A stretch of DNA of 64,000 nucleotides. Origin: CAJBNH01 sp964447285 (lineage in GTDB: Bacteria; Myxococcota_A; UBA9042). The stretch covers positions 1 to 64,000 of the forward strand of contig CAYURO010000004.1 in assembly GCA_964447285.1 (NCBI GenBank), written 5' to 3'. The notes below the pieces were generated by a model. The model was not told the origin of the DNA. It worked only from the letters and a program-made list of their open reading frames with translations, and made no database searches. The position numbers and the translations under genes are program-made. The first letter of the stretch is position 1. Every line of letters starts with the position of its first letter. Below, in pieces: positions 28,442 through 37,143 of the stretch.

Positions 28442-29347
28442 ATGACCTTTCGACTCGAAGGCACGATGACCGCGCTCGTCACCCCGATGCGGGACGACGC
28501 CGACCGCAGCCTGGACTTGCCGGCACTGGCGCGCCTGATCGAGCAGCAAATCGCAGGCGGCATCGAGGGTTTGGTCGCGTGCGGCACCACGGGTGAGGCG
28601 GTGACGCTGTCAGACGACGAGTACGCCCAAGTGGTCGGCGGCGTGGTCAAGCTGGCGCACGGTCGCGTTCCGGTCGTCGCCGGTGCCGGCTCGAACAGCA
28701 CGGCAAAGACGATCGCCAACGCGCGCTTGGCCGAGTCGCTGGGCGTCGATGCCCTGCTGGTCGTGACGCCGTACTACAACAAGCCCACCCAAGCTGGCCT
28801 GCTCGCGCACTTCCGCGCCGTCGCCGACGCCGTGAAGACCCCGATCATCCTGTACAATGTCCCGGGCCGCACGGGCTGCAACCTGCTGCCGGCCACCGCC
28901 GCCGAGCTGGCCAAGGATCCGCGGTTCGTCGGCGTCAAGGAGGCCTCGGGCTCGCTCGATCAGGTCCAGGAGATCGTCGGGCGGGTGGCCGCATTTGGCC
29001 GCGAGGACTTTGGCGTGGTGTCGGGAGAAGACGGCTTGAATGTGCCGATCTACTCGGTAGGCGGCCGAGGTGCGATCTCGGTTGCGTCGAACCCCGCGCC
29101 CGCGCTGACGACGGCCCTGTACCGCCTGTTCCGCGCTGGACGGACGGCGGAGGCGGGACGCGGTCAGGTGGCGCTGCATGGCTTCATCAAGACCCTGTTT
29201 TCTGAGCCCAATCCGCAACCCGCCAAGATGGCGATGCACCTGCTGGGGCTGATGGAGCCGGTGACGCGGCTGCCCCTGCTGACCGCCCTGCCTGCGACGA
29301 CGGAGCAGTTGCGCAACGACATGAAGGCCCTGGGCCTGCTCGCCTAG
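28442..29347 (+). CDS. dapA: 4-hydroxy-tetrahydrodipicolinate synthase
   Basis: 301-residue class I aldolase-type enzyme condensing pyruvate with aspartate semialdehyde, the first committed step of lysine/diaminopimelate synthesis. Schiff-base Lys166 in VGVKEASG, Tyr138 in LYNVPGRTG, and the GTTGE loop at 48-52 are present. Start ATG at 28442 follows CAGGAG. Other dap genes are absent. Gap to the PP2C gene is 27 bp. Confidence 0.93.
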   Translation: MTFRLEGTMTALVTPMRDDADRSLDLPALARLIEQQIAGGIEGLVACGTTGEAVTLSDDEYAQVVGGVVKLAHGRVPVVAGAGSNSTAKTIANARLAESLGVDALLVVTPYYNKPTQAGLLAHFRAVADAVKTPIILYNVPGRTGCNLLPATAAELAKDPRFVGVKEASGSLDQVQEIVGRVAAFGREDFGVVSGEDGLNVPIYSVGGRGAISVASNPAPALTTALYRLFRAGRTAEAGRGQVALHGFIKTLFSEPNPQPAKMAMHLLGLMEPVTRLPLLTALPATTEQLRNDMKALGLLA

Positions 29348-29374
29348 GCGAGCCCCCGCGAGGAAGATCGAGCG

Positions 29375-30529
29375 ATGTACAAGGTCCTCGCACATGGCGC
29401 GACCAACGTCGGCTGCGTGCGCAAGAACAACGAGGACACGTTCCGCCTGGCTCCCGACGCCGGCCTTTTTCTGGTCTGCGACGGCATGGGCGGACACGCT
29501 TCCGGTGAAGTGGCGAGCCAGATCGCGGCCGACGCGATGGTGCGCTTCGTCGCCTTGGACCGGCATCGCCCCGATTTTGAGTGGCCGGCGGCCTCGCGCC
29601 ACATGCCCACGGAAGAAGCGCGGACTTTGGACGCCGCCGTGCGCCAAGCGAACCTCGAGGTCTACGTCCACTCTCTGGGCCACCCGGCGCACAAGGGAAT
29701 GGGCACGACCGTGGTGAGTCTGCTGGCCGGCCCCGACGCACTTGGCGTGGTCCATGTCGGGGACAGCCGCATCTACCGGATGCGCGACCGCGAGCTGGAG
29801 CAGGTCACGGACGACCACAGCCTGCTGAACCACTACCTGCGGACCCGCACGATGACGGCGGAGCAGATCAACACGTTTCAGGGCAAGAACGTGATCGTGC
29901 GCGCAGTTGGACTGCACGAGACGGTGGAGCCTGAGGTGCAGTCGATCCCCTACCGGGCCGGCGACTTGTACCTGCTGTGCACGGACGGCCTGACGGACAT
30001 GGTCAGCGACGAGCAGATCGCCGAGGTGCTGCGCGACCGCTCTGAGGTGTTGCAGCAGGGTGCCGACGAGCTGATTCGGCTGGCGCTGGAGGCCGGGGGC
30101 AAGGACAACGTCTCCGTCCTGCTTGCTCGCATCATCGTCCACGTTCCCGTCGCCTCGCACCGCCGCAAGACTGAGCCCTACACGGCCAGTTTCGGCGATA
30201 CCAGTCCTGGCTTCGACGTCCGCAGGTCCGCGTTCGGCGACACGATGCCAGGCACGTCCCCCGATGTGAGGCCGCGGCAACCGAACTGGGGCTTTGCGCG
30301 CACCGATATCGCCCCACCGCGGCCAAGCAGCCAGCCGGTGCAGCTGCCGGACAGCGCCCCCGCCCCCCAGACGCCCACATCGGTGGAGCCCACCCTTCGC
30401 ATGGTGCGCCCGTTCGCCAAGACCCCCGTGGACGGTGTGAAACGGGTTCGCGCAAACGACGAGACCCCGGCGATCGGCTCGCCGGTGCCGCGCAAGGAAG
30501 ATCTGGAACGTGACCCTTCGCAGAGTTGA
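29375..30529 (+). CDS. PP2C-type Ser/Thr protein phosphatase with disordered tail
   Basis: 384-residue protein. Residues 1-255 form a PPM/PP2C domain: NVGCVRKNNEDTF, metal-binding CDGMGGHASGE (Asp36), GMGTTVVSL, HVGDSRIYR, LLCTDGLTDMV and GGKDNVSVLLA. The remaining 130 residues are Pro-rich and disordered, with two near-copies of a short motif, SFGDTSPGF and AFGDTMPG. Such phosphatases reverse Hanks-type kinase signalling; no kinase is in the window. Start ATG at 29375. Confidence 0.92.
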   Translation: MYKVLAHGATNVGCVRKNNEDTFRLAPDAGLFLVCDGMGGHASGEVASQIAADAMVRFVALDRHRPDFEWPAASRHMPTEEARTLDAAVRQANLEVYVHSLGHPAHKGMGTTVVSLLAGPDALGVVHVGDSRIYRMRDRELEQVTDDHSLLNHYLRTRTMTAEQINTFQGKNVIVRAVGLHETVEPEVQSIPYRAGDLYLLCTDGLTDMVSDEQIAEVLRDRSEVLQQGADELIRLALEAGGKDNVSVLLARIIVHVPVASHRRKTEPYTASFGDTSPGFDVRRSAFGDTMPGTSPDVRPRQPNWGFARTDIAPPRPSSQPVQLPDSAPAPQTPTSVEPTLRMVRPFAKTPVDGVKRVRANDETPAIGSPVPRKEDLERDPSQS

Positions 30530-30596
30530 CGCAGACGCCCACCGCGTGTAGGCAGGCGCCCCGTTGGCAATCGCCACCCCCCACTAGAGGCATTTC

Positions 30597-32087
30597 ATGG
30601 CAAAGCTAGGACTCGAAAACCACATCATCGACCAGGGCGTCCACAAGCGCACCGTGCAGCGCTTCCGCGAGAAGGGCATCGCCCTGCCGACGTTCGCCCA
30701 GCTCGAGAATCCCTCGATCATTCCCGCCCGCATCCGCGAGCAGTTGGCCCAGGTCGAGCCCGACGCGGCGCACCCCCTGAACCTGTTCCGCATCCACTGG
30801 TACAACAGCGCGGATCGCAAGAGCGTTGTGAACGTACCGGGTTATGTGGTCCTGCCGCCATCGCTCACGGGCGTCAAGGCCCCCATCCTGGTGGCCCTGG
30901 GCGAGCGCTTCCCGATGATCGAGGCCCACAAGGTGCTTGCGGCCTACGGCTGCCTGGCGCCGCGACTGGTCACCGGCCAGTTCGATCCGACGCGAGACCT
31001 GGCGATCTGGCCCTCGACCGGCAACTACTGCCGCGGTGGCGTGGCGGTGTCGCGCATCATGGGCTGCCGCGGCGTGGCGATCCTGCCCGAGGAGATGAGC
31101 AAGGAGCGCTTCGCCTGGCTGGACCGCTGGGTCACCCAGCCCGAAGACGTCATCAAGACTCCTGGCAGCGAGAGCAACGTCAAGGAGATCTACGACAAAT
31201 GCGCCGAGCTGGACACCCACCCCGAGAACGTGATCTTCAATCAGTTCTGCGAGTTCGGTAATGTGCTGGTGCACTACCAGGCGACCGGCCGCGCGCTGGG
31301 CCACATCTACGAGGACGTGCGCAAGTCGAGCCCCGGCCTCGAGTTGTTCGCCTATGTGTCGGCGACCGGCTCGGCGGGTACGTTGGCGGCCGGCGATCGG
31401 CTGAAGGACGAGTACGGCGCGCGCATCGTCGCCGTCGAAGCCGCCGAGTGCCCCACGCTGCTGAAGAACGGCTTCGGCGCCCACAACATCCAGGGCATCG
31501 GCGACAAGCACGTGCCGTACGTCCACAACGTGTTCAACACCGACTTCGTGGTCGGCGTGTCGGATGCCGCGTCGGACAGCCTGTTCTACCTGTTCAACAC
31601 CGACGTGGGCCGCAAGTATCTGGCGCAACGCCGTGGGGTTCCGGCTGAGGTTCTGGCCGCCCTGCCGTCGTTCGGCTTCTCGGGCATCGCCAACGTACTT
31701 GCCGCCATCAAGGTCGCCAAGTACTACGATCTCGGCCCGGATCAGGCACTGATCACCGTCGCCACCGACGGCTCGGCCATGTACTCGACGGAGAAGCAGA
31801 AGATCCTCGAGCAGCGCTTCCACAACCGCTTCGACGACGTCGACGCGGGCCAGGTGTTCGGCCAGTACATGCTGGGTCAGGGCGTCGACTGGCTGCAGGA
31901 GCTGACGCGCGAGGACCGCGAGCGCATCTTCAACCTCGGCTACTTCACCTGGGTCGAGCAACAGGGCGTCTCGCTGCCCGAGTTCATCGCCCGCCGGGAC
32001 CAGAAGTTCTGGCGCGACCTGCGCAAGGTCGTCCCCGAGTGGGACCGCCTGATCAACGAGTTCAACGCCGAGTCTGGCGTCCTCTGA
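30597..32087 (+). CDS. PLP-dependent fold-type II enzyme (cysteine synthase-like)
   Basis: 496-residue protein of the tryptophan synthase beta superfamily. The stretch AHKVLAAYG with its Lys is the likely PLP Schiff base; PSTGNYCRGGVAVSR follows the Asn-loop pattern, and SATGSAGTLAAG the glycine-rich phosphate loop. It is much longer than cysteine synthase, with extended N- and C-termini (C-terminal RRDQKFWRDLRKVVPEWDRLINEFN). The precise reaction is unknown. Start ATG at 30597 with AGAGGC nearby. Another fold-type II gene begins 26 bp downstream, so the two should be cotranscribed. Confidence 0.85.
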   Translation: MAKLGLENHIIDQGVHKRTVQRFREKGIALPTFAQLENPSIIPARIREQLAQVEPDAAHPLNLFRIHWYNSADRKSVVNVPGYVVLPPSLTGVKAPILVALGERFPMIEAHKVLAAYGCLAPRLVTGQFDPTRDLAIWPSTGNYCRGGVAVSRIMGCRGVAILPEEMSKERFAWLDRWVTQPEDVIKTPGSESNVKEIYDKCAELDTHPENVIFNQFCEFGNVLVHYQATGRALGHIYEDVRKSSPGLELFAYVSATGSAGTLAAGDRLKDEYGARIVAVEAAECPTLLKNGFGAHNIQGIGDKHVPYVHNVFNTDFVVGVSDAASDSLFYLFNTDVGRKYLAQRRGVPAEVLAALPSFGFSGIANVLAAIKVAKYYDLGPDQALITVATDGSAMYSTEKQKILEQRFHNRFDDVDAGQVFGQYMLGQGVDWLQELTREDRERIFNLGYFTWVEQQGVSLPEFIARRDQKFWRDLRKVVPEWDRLINEFNAESGVL

Positions 32088-32112
32088 TCCCCACCCGACA
32101 GGGAAATGCACC

Positions 32113-33537
32113 ATGAGCCACCTCGATGTGCGCGTCGCCTGTGCCGGCTGCCATCAGCCGGTCGGGTCCGACGTCGTTCTGCCGTTTCGCTGTGCCCAAG
32201 CCGACGCAGGGGATGACGCGGATCACTTGTTGTTCCGAACCCTTCCGTCCAACGCAGGCGATCCCCTGTGGACCGATGCAGCGACGTTCGAGCCGTTCCT
32301 GCGCTACCGCCATCGCCTGTACAGCTACGCGGTGGCACGAGCGCGGGGGCTGTCTGACGCGGAATTCGTCAAGATCGTCGAGGAGTTGGACGCCCGCATC
32401 ATCCAAGTCGACGAGGCCACGTTCACGCGCACGCCTCTGGTGCGGTTGGGCGAGGTCGAGGCCCTGCTGAATCTGGGCCCGGACGGTCGGCTGTTCGGCA
32501 AGGTCGATGCGACGAGCGTGTCGGGGTCGCACAAGGCCCGGCATCTCTTCGGGATCATGCTGACGCTGCTGGTGCGGGAGCGGTTGGGCGACACCGTCGG
32601 ACGCAGGCCGCTCGCTATCGCCAGCTGTGGCAACGCGGCCTTGGCGGCGGCGGTGGTGGCTCGGGCGGCGAACTGGCCGTTGCAGGTGTTCGTCCCAACC
32701 GACGCGGAATCCGTGGTGCTGGAGCGCCTGGCAAAGCTGGGTGCCTCAGTCGAGCTGTGCGCGCGCCAGCCCGGTCAGGCGGGCGACCCCACCGTCCTGC
32801 GCTTCCGTGAGGCCGTGGTGGCGGGGGCGCTGCCGTTCTGCTGTCAGGGCAACGAGAACGGGCTGACCATCGAAGGCGGCGAGACGCTGGGGTACGAGCT
32901 GGTCGAGCAGCTGCACGAGCAGGGTGCGCGACTGGACCGCCTGCTGGTTCAGGTCGGCGGCGGCGCCCTGATGAGCGCCATCGTGCAAGGTCTGGAGCAC
33001 GCGGTTGCGGTGGGCGCCCTGCCTGCGCTGCCCCGTATCCACGCCGTGCAGACCCGTGGCTGCTATCCCCTTGCACGCGCTTGGGAAAAGGCGGCAGCGG
33101 CCATCGAGGCGGAGGTCGACAAGTGCGGCTGTGGCGAGAAGCTGCCGGGCGCGACGGCCCCCCTGCCCAAGCGGGCGGCGTGGCTGCAACGGCACTTCGA
33201 CAACTCCTGCACCGACCGCGTGCTGGAGCGGATGCGCACCCATCGCTCCGAATTCATGTGGCCCTGGGAAGAAGTGCCGCACAGCGTGGCCCACGGCATC
33301 CTGGACGACGAGACCTATGACTGGCGCGTGCTGGTCGAGGCGATGCTTCGGACCGGAGGCTGGCCGATCGTGATCGACGATCCGACCATCGTGCGCGCGC
33401 GCGCGTACAGCCGCGATGCAACCGGCGTGACGATCAGTGCGACCGGCGCAGCGGGCCTCGGCGGCTTGCTGGCGCTGCAGGACGGCCTGTTGGCAGGCGA
33501 GCACGTGGCCCTGATCCTCTCAGGCCGAGACCGCTAG
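32113..33537 (+). CDS. Threonine synthase-like PLP enzyme with N-terminal Cys motif
   Basis: 474-residue fold-type II PLP enzyme. Lys141 in SGSHKARH is the likely Schiff base; ASCGNAALAAAVVARA and VQVGGGALMSAIVQG are the substrate Asn loop and phosphate-binding Gly loop. The N-terminus has Cys10, Cys13 and Cys27 in CAGCHQPVGSDVVLPFRC, like the zinc ribbon on some threonine synthases, and an extra KCGCGE Cys motif lies near residue 340. The product is not predictable: threonine synthase, diaminopropionate lyase or a related activity. Tandem with another fold-type II gene. Confidence 0.82.
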   Translation: MSHLDVRVACAGCHQPVGSDVVLPFRCAQADAGDDADHLLFRTLPSNAGDPLWTDAATFEPFLRYRHRLYSYAVARARGLSDAEFVKIVEELDARIIQVDEATFTRTPLVRLGEVEALLNLGPDGRLFGKVDATSVSGSHKARHLFGIMLTLLVRERLGDTVGRRPLAIASCGNAALAAAVVARAANWPLQVFVPTDAESVVLERLAKLGASVELCARQPGQAGDPTVLRFREAVVAGALPFCCQGNENGLTIEGGETLGYELVEQLHEQGARLDRLLVQVGGGALMSAIVQGLEHAVAVGALPALPRIHAVQTRGCYPLARAWEKAAAAIEAEVDKCGCGEKLPGATAPLPKRAAWLQRHFDNSCTDRVLERMRTHRSEFMWPWEEVPHSVAHGILDDETYDWRVLVEAMLRTGGWPIVIDDPTIVRARAYSRDATGVTISATGAAGLGGLLALQDGLLAGEHVALILSGRDR

Positions 33538-33633
33538 CCGCCAACCCCCGCTTCGTGCTAGGAGATCTCCCGCACCGCTTCCCCCCGGCCGGCGGCAGAG
33601 CCGTTTGACCTTTTCGCAAGGCCGAGGTCCCCC

Positions 33634-34809
33634 ATGTCCGACCTGTTTCAACCCTCCGAAGAGCATGTTGCGCTGCGGGCCATGGTCCGTGAGTTCGCCG
33701 AGCGCGAGCTGCAGCCGCAAGCCGCCCAATTCGACCGCGAAGAGCGCTTCAACCTGCGCCTGTTCCGCAAGGCGGGCGATCTGGGGCTGTTGGGCCTGAC
33801 GGTGCCGGATCGGTGGGGCGGCGCCGGCATGGACGCGACGGCAGCCGTCATCGCGCACGAGGAGCTGGCGGCCGTGGACCCGGGCTTCACGCTCGCGTAC
33901 CTGGCCCACTCGATGCTGTTCGTGCACAACTTCTTTCAAAACGCGAACGACGACCAGCGCAAGCGCATCCTGCCCAAGGTGATCTCGGGCCAGTGGGTCG
34001 CGGGCATGGGCCTGAGCGAGCCGCAGTACGGCACCGACGCCTTGGGGATGACGACCTCTGCCGTGCGCAAGGGCGACGTGTACGTGTTGAACGGCGCGAA
34101 GATGTGGATCACCAACGGCGCGATCGACGACCACGCGTTGGGCGACGTTTTCCTGATCTACGCGCGCACCTCTGCGGGCCATCGAGGCATCTCATCGTTT
34201 CTGGTGGAGAAGGGAATGCCCGGCTTCCGCTTGGGACAAAAGATCAAGGACAAGCTGGGAATGCGCGCGTCCGGCACGGCCGAGCTCGTGTTCGAGGACT
34301 GTCAGGTTCCGGTGGCCAACCTGCTGGGGGCCGAGGGCGAGTCGACGCTGCACATGATGCGCAACCTGGAGATCGAACGCTTGACCCTTGCCGCCATGAG
34401 TCTGGGCATCGCCCGCCGCTGCGTCGAGGTGATGAACCGCTACGCCAGCGAGCGTCACTCGTTCGGCCAACCGCTGCGCTCGTTCGGTCAGATCCAGCGC
34501 CACATCGCGGAGTCGTACGCCGAGTGGAAGGCGGGGCGCTCGTACGCGTATGCCACGGCCGCTGCGCTGGACCTGCACAGCACCGGCAATCGCATCGACT
34601 CGGACGGCGTGAAGCTGTTCTGCGCGGCGATGGCCAAGAACGTCGCCGACCGCGCGATCCAGGTGCTGGGCGGCTATGGCTACGTCGGCGAGTACGACGT
34701 CGAGCGGCTGTGGCGCGATGCCAAGCTGTTGGAGATCGGTGGCGGCACCAACGAGGCGCACCACAAGAACATGACAAATGATCTCGCCAGGATATCGATC
34801 CTGCGCTAG
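33634..34809 (+). CDS. Acyl-CoA dehydrogenase family protein
   Basis: 391-residue FAD enzyme of the ACAD family: GMGLSEPQYGTDALGMTTSAVR (FAD/substrate site), WITNGAIDDHALGDVFL, the helix segment NRYASERHSFGQPL, and YGYVGEYDVERLWRDAKLLEIGGGTNEAHH near the C-terminus. At the position of the medium-chain enzyme catalytic Glu (YEGT) this protein has Gly (GGGT); helix G does not carry the alternative isovaleryl-type Glu either. Substrate unknown. Start ATG at 33634. The cobalamin adenosyltransferase gene follows after 10 bp. Confidence 0.9.
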   Translation: MSDLFQPSEEHVALRAMVREFAERELQPQAAQFDREERFNLRLFRKAGDLGLLGLTVPDRWGGAGMDATAAVIAHEELAAVDPGFTLAYLAHSMLFVHNFFQNANDDQRKRILPKVISGQWVAGMGLSEPQYGTDALGMTTSAVRKGDVYVLNGAKMWITNGAIDDHALGDVFLIYARTSAGHRGISSFLVEKGMPGFRLGQKIKDKLGMRASGTAELVFEDCQVPVANLLGAEGESTLHMMRNLEIERLTLAAMSLGIARRCVEVMNRYASERHSFGQPLRSFGQIQRHIAESYAEWKAGRSYAYATAAALDLHSTGNRIDSDGVKLFCAAMAKNVADRAIQVLGGYGYVGEYDVERLWRDAKLLEIGGGTNEAHHKNMTNDLARISILR

Positions 34810-34819
34810 CCGGAGCCGC

Positions 34820-35398
34820 ATGGTCCTCCTCAATCGCATCTACACGCGCACCGGCGATGACGGGACCACCTCGCTGGTCGGCGGCGAGCGCGTCGGCAAG
34901 GACGACCCGCGCATCTGCGCCTACGGCACGGTCGACGAGCTGAACGCGACGCTGGGCATGGCCCGCGACCAGAACGTGCGGTATGGCCACGATGATCCGG
35001 CGCGCGCCCGGCTGGAAACATTGCTGTACGGCATCCAGCAGAAGCTGTTCGATCTGGGCTCCAGCCTGGCGACCCGTCTGGAGAGCCGCTTCGCCGGTCA
35101 GCCCGTGGTCGTGGCGGACGATGTCACCGCGTTGGAGCAGGCGATCGACGAGCTGAACGCCGAGCTGCCGCCGCTGAAGTCGTTCGTGCTGCCCGGCGGT
35201 GGCCCGGTGGCGTCGACGTTGCACCTGGCGCGCACGGTGTGCCGTCGGGCAGAGCGCGAGGCGCTGCATCTGTCGCGGCTGGAGCCCGTCAGCCCCGACG
35301 ATCTGATGTACCTGAACCGCCTGAGCGACCTGTTGTTCGTCGCCAGCCGGTGGATCGCCCGACGCAACGGCGAGCCCGAGCCGCTGTGGCAGCGGTGA
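34820..35398 (+). CDS. Cob(I)alamin adenosyltransferase (PduO type)
   Basis: 192-residue PduO-type ATP:cob(I)alamin adenosyltransferase making adenosylcobalamin. ATP-binding TRTGDDGTTSLVGGERV at the N-terminus, YGTVDELNATLG, and the FVLPGGGPVASTLHLARTVCRRAER helix are diagnostic. Start ATG at 34820 follows CGGAG. Only 10 bp after the acyl-CoA dehydrogenase gene: in this kind of neighbourhood the cofactor usually serves methylmalonyl-CoA or another acyl-CoA mutase, but no mutase is in the window. Confidence 0.93.
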   Translation: MVLLNRIYTRTGDDGTTSLVGGERVGKDDPRICAYGTVDELNATLGMARDQNVRYGHDDPARARLETLLYGIQQKLFDLGSSLATRLESRFAGQPVVVADDVTALEQAIDELNAELPPLKSFVLPGGGPVASTLHLARTVCRRAEREALHLSRLEPVSPDDLMYLNRLSDLLFVASRWIARRNGEPEPLWQR

Positions 35399-35410
35399 CC
35401 GCCTAGATCT

Positions 35411-36934
35411 CTAGGGATTCATGCAGAATTTCGAGCTGGCCGAGGCGCTGGACTGACACGTCATCAGCGACGGGCAGTCGAAGTCCACGCTGCAGGTGCG
35501 CAGGCACAGCGACACGCCGATGTCGACGCAGATCGTGCCGAACGGACACGCCACGGCGCCGCCGCAGTTCGCCGCGCAGTAGCCCGCGGTGCCTGGCTTG
35601 TTGGCAAAGCAGTTCTTGGACAGGCAATCGGACGAGGCCGTGCAGGGCGCTCCGGCGGTGGACTTGGGGCGCGGCGCGCAGGCGTACCCCAGCATGGCCG
35701 GGGTACCCGGGGGCGGAATCGGCTGACCGTACAGGCACTCGAGGTCGGGCACACCGCCGCAGCTCGCAACATCGCCCGGCCCCTGGCAATTCGGCTGGCA
35801 GCTGCCGTTGTAGTTGGAGCCACTGGCGGGCACGCACACGCCGCCTGACGGGCACGGCTTGTCGCCAGAGCAAGGTGCGCCGCAGATGCCCTTCTCAGCA
35901 GCGGCTGCGAGTTTGCACGGCCCGGCGGCGCCGCACTGGGCGTCGTTCAGGCACGACGTGCCGCCGATGGTGCACGTGCCCTTGGCGAAGATGCTGCAGA
36001 GCTTGGACTCGCAGTCGAGGTCGGCCAGACAGGGACCGCCGACGGGCGACGCCTTGGCCGTGTCCAGACACACCTTGACCGCCTTCTTGCCCAGATCGGT
36101 CTTGGCGACGCATGACCGGGGATCCTTGCTGGGGATTTGGCAGTCGCCGTCCACGGTGCACGACTTCAGGCACATGGGCTTGCCGTTGCGCAACACGCAC
36201 GCAGAGCCCGCGTCACACGGGTCTTCGACGCCGCAGCCTACCCGCGCACAGTAGCCGCCGGGAATGTCGGTCAGGCAGGTCGACGAGCCGGCGCAATCCA
36301 GCGCCTTGGCGCAAGCGAACCCGAGAGGGCTGGAGCCGCCCGGCAGGCACATCGACGCCTCGATGCCGCCAAAGTCCTGGGTCATGCGCTTGCAGCCGTA
36401 GCCGTCGCCCTTGCGGCAGTCCGCATCGGTGTCGCAGCCCTGGGCACAGGACTGGGTGAATTCGGTCTGGCCCCAGCACACCGACGAACCAGGGCAGTAC
36501 GTGCCGGGCGCGTCGCAATTCGTGATGGTGCAGTAGCCCTTGGGCCAATTGAAGCACGACAGGCCGGGCAGGCAGTCGAAGTCGTCGACACACGCAGAGC
36601 CCACGGCCATGGTGCCGGTCGGGGGCAGCTCCTTGACGTCCTGCTTCAGGTCAGGACCTGCATCGACGGCGTCGTCCGTGGCGTCGAGGTCGACGTCCTC
36701 GGCGGTGTCCTCGGTGTCCTGACCATCTTTGGGGGTGAAGCTGTCGACGATGGTGGTGTCGGTTGGCGTGGTGTCCTTCTTGATGTCCGTGGCATCCTTG
36801 ACGTCGGGTTGTGGCTCGGACGCGATCTCGCGGCACTCCTTGCCGACGGCGTAGTAGCCCACCGGACAAAGGACGATCTCGTTTCCGCAAGCGGACATGG
36901 CAAGGGCCAGCACGGCACAGGTGGCAAGTCGCAT
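35411..36934 (-). CDS. Cys-rich lipoprotein (507 aa)
   Basis: Lipoprotein with signal MRLATCAVLALAMSAC, a long Asp/Thr-rich linker (about residues 40-105) and a Cys-rich body to the end. Recurrent units of the type VGSACVDDFDCLPGLSCFNW, LGFACAKALDCAGSSTC, VGGPCLADLDCESKLC and AGAPCTASSDCLSKNC show a C-x(3-4)-DC-x(4)-LC disulfide pattern spaced 40-60 residues apart, a layout seen in Dickkopf-like Cys-rich bacterial proteins. Likely surface-exposed; function unknown. Its divergent neighbour is the GH57 lipoprotein gene. Confidence 0.8.
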   Translation of the reverse strand: MRLATCAVLALAMSACGNEIVLCPVGYYAVGKECREIASEPQPDVKDATDIKKDTTPTDTTIVDSFTPKDGQDTEDTAEDVDLDATDDAVDAGPDLKQDVKELPPTGTMAVGSACVDDFDCLPGLSCFNWPKGYCTITNCDAPGTYCPGSSVCWGQTEFTQSCAQGCDTDADCRKGDGYGCKRMTQDFGGIEASMCLPGGSSPLGFACAKALDCAGSSTCLTDIPGGYCARVGCGVEDPCDAGSACVLRNGKPMCLKSCTVDGDCQIPSKDPRSCVAKTDLGKKAVKVCLDTAKASPVGGPCLADLDCESKLCSIFAKGTCTIGGTSCLNDAQCGAAGPCKLAAAAEKGICGAPCSGDKPCPSGGVCVPASGSNYNGSCQPNCQGPGDVASCGGVPDLECLYGQPIPPPGTPAMLGYACAPRPKSTAGAPCTASSDCLSKNCFANKPGTAGYCAANCGGAVACPFGTICVDIGVSLCLRTCSVDFDCPSLMTCQSSASASSKFCMNP

Positions 36935-37143
36935 GTCGGAACGCTCCCCCAGAATGGACGCCGGCCGGGCCGGTGCCCCGAATCATGCGGATGCTTGGCG
37001 GGAAAGGCAACGGACAAGCCGACGGCCCGGCGGGGTACGCGCCCCCCGAATCCGCACCGAAAGCGTCACAGCGCCCTGTGCGTGGCCTTGCCGTGGGCTA
37101 TACTCAGCGACCGCGAATCTCCCTCCCCCCGCGAGGCAATCCC

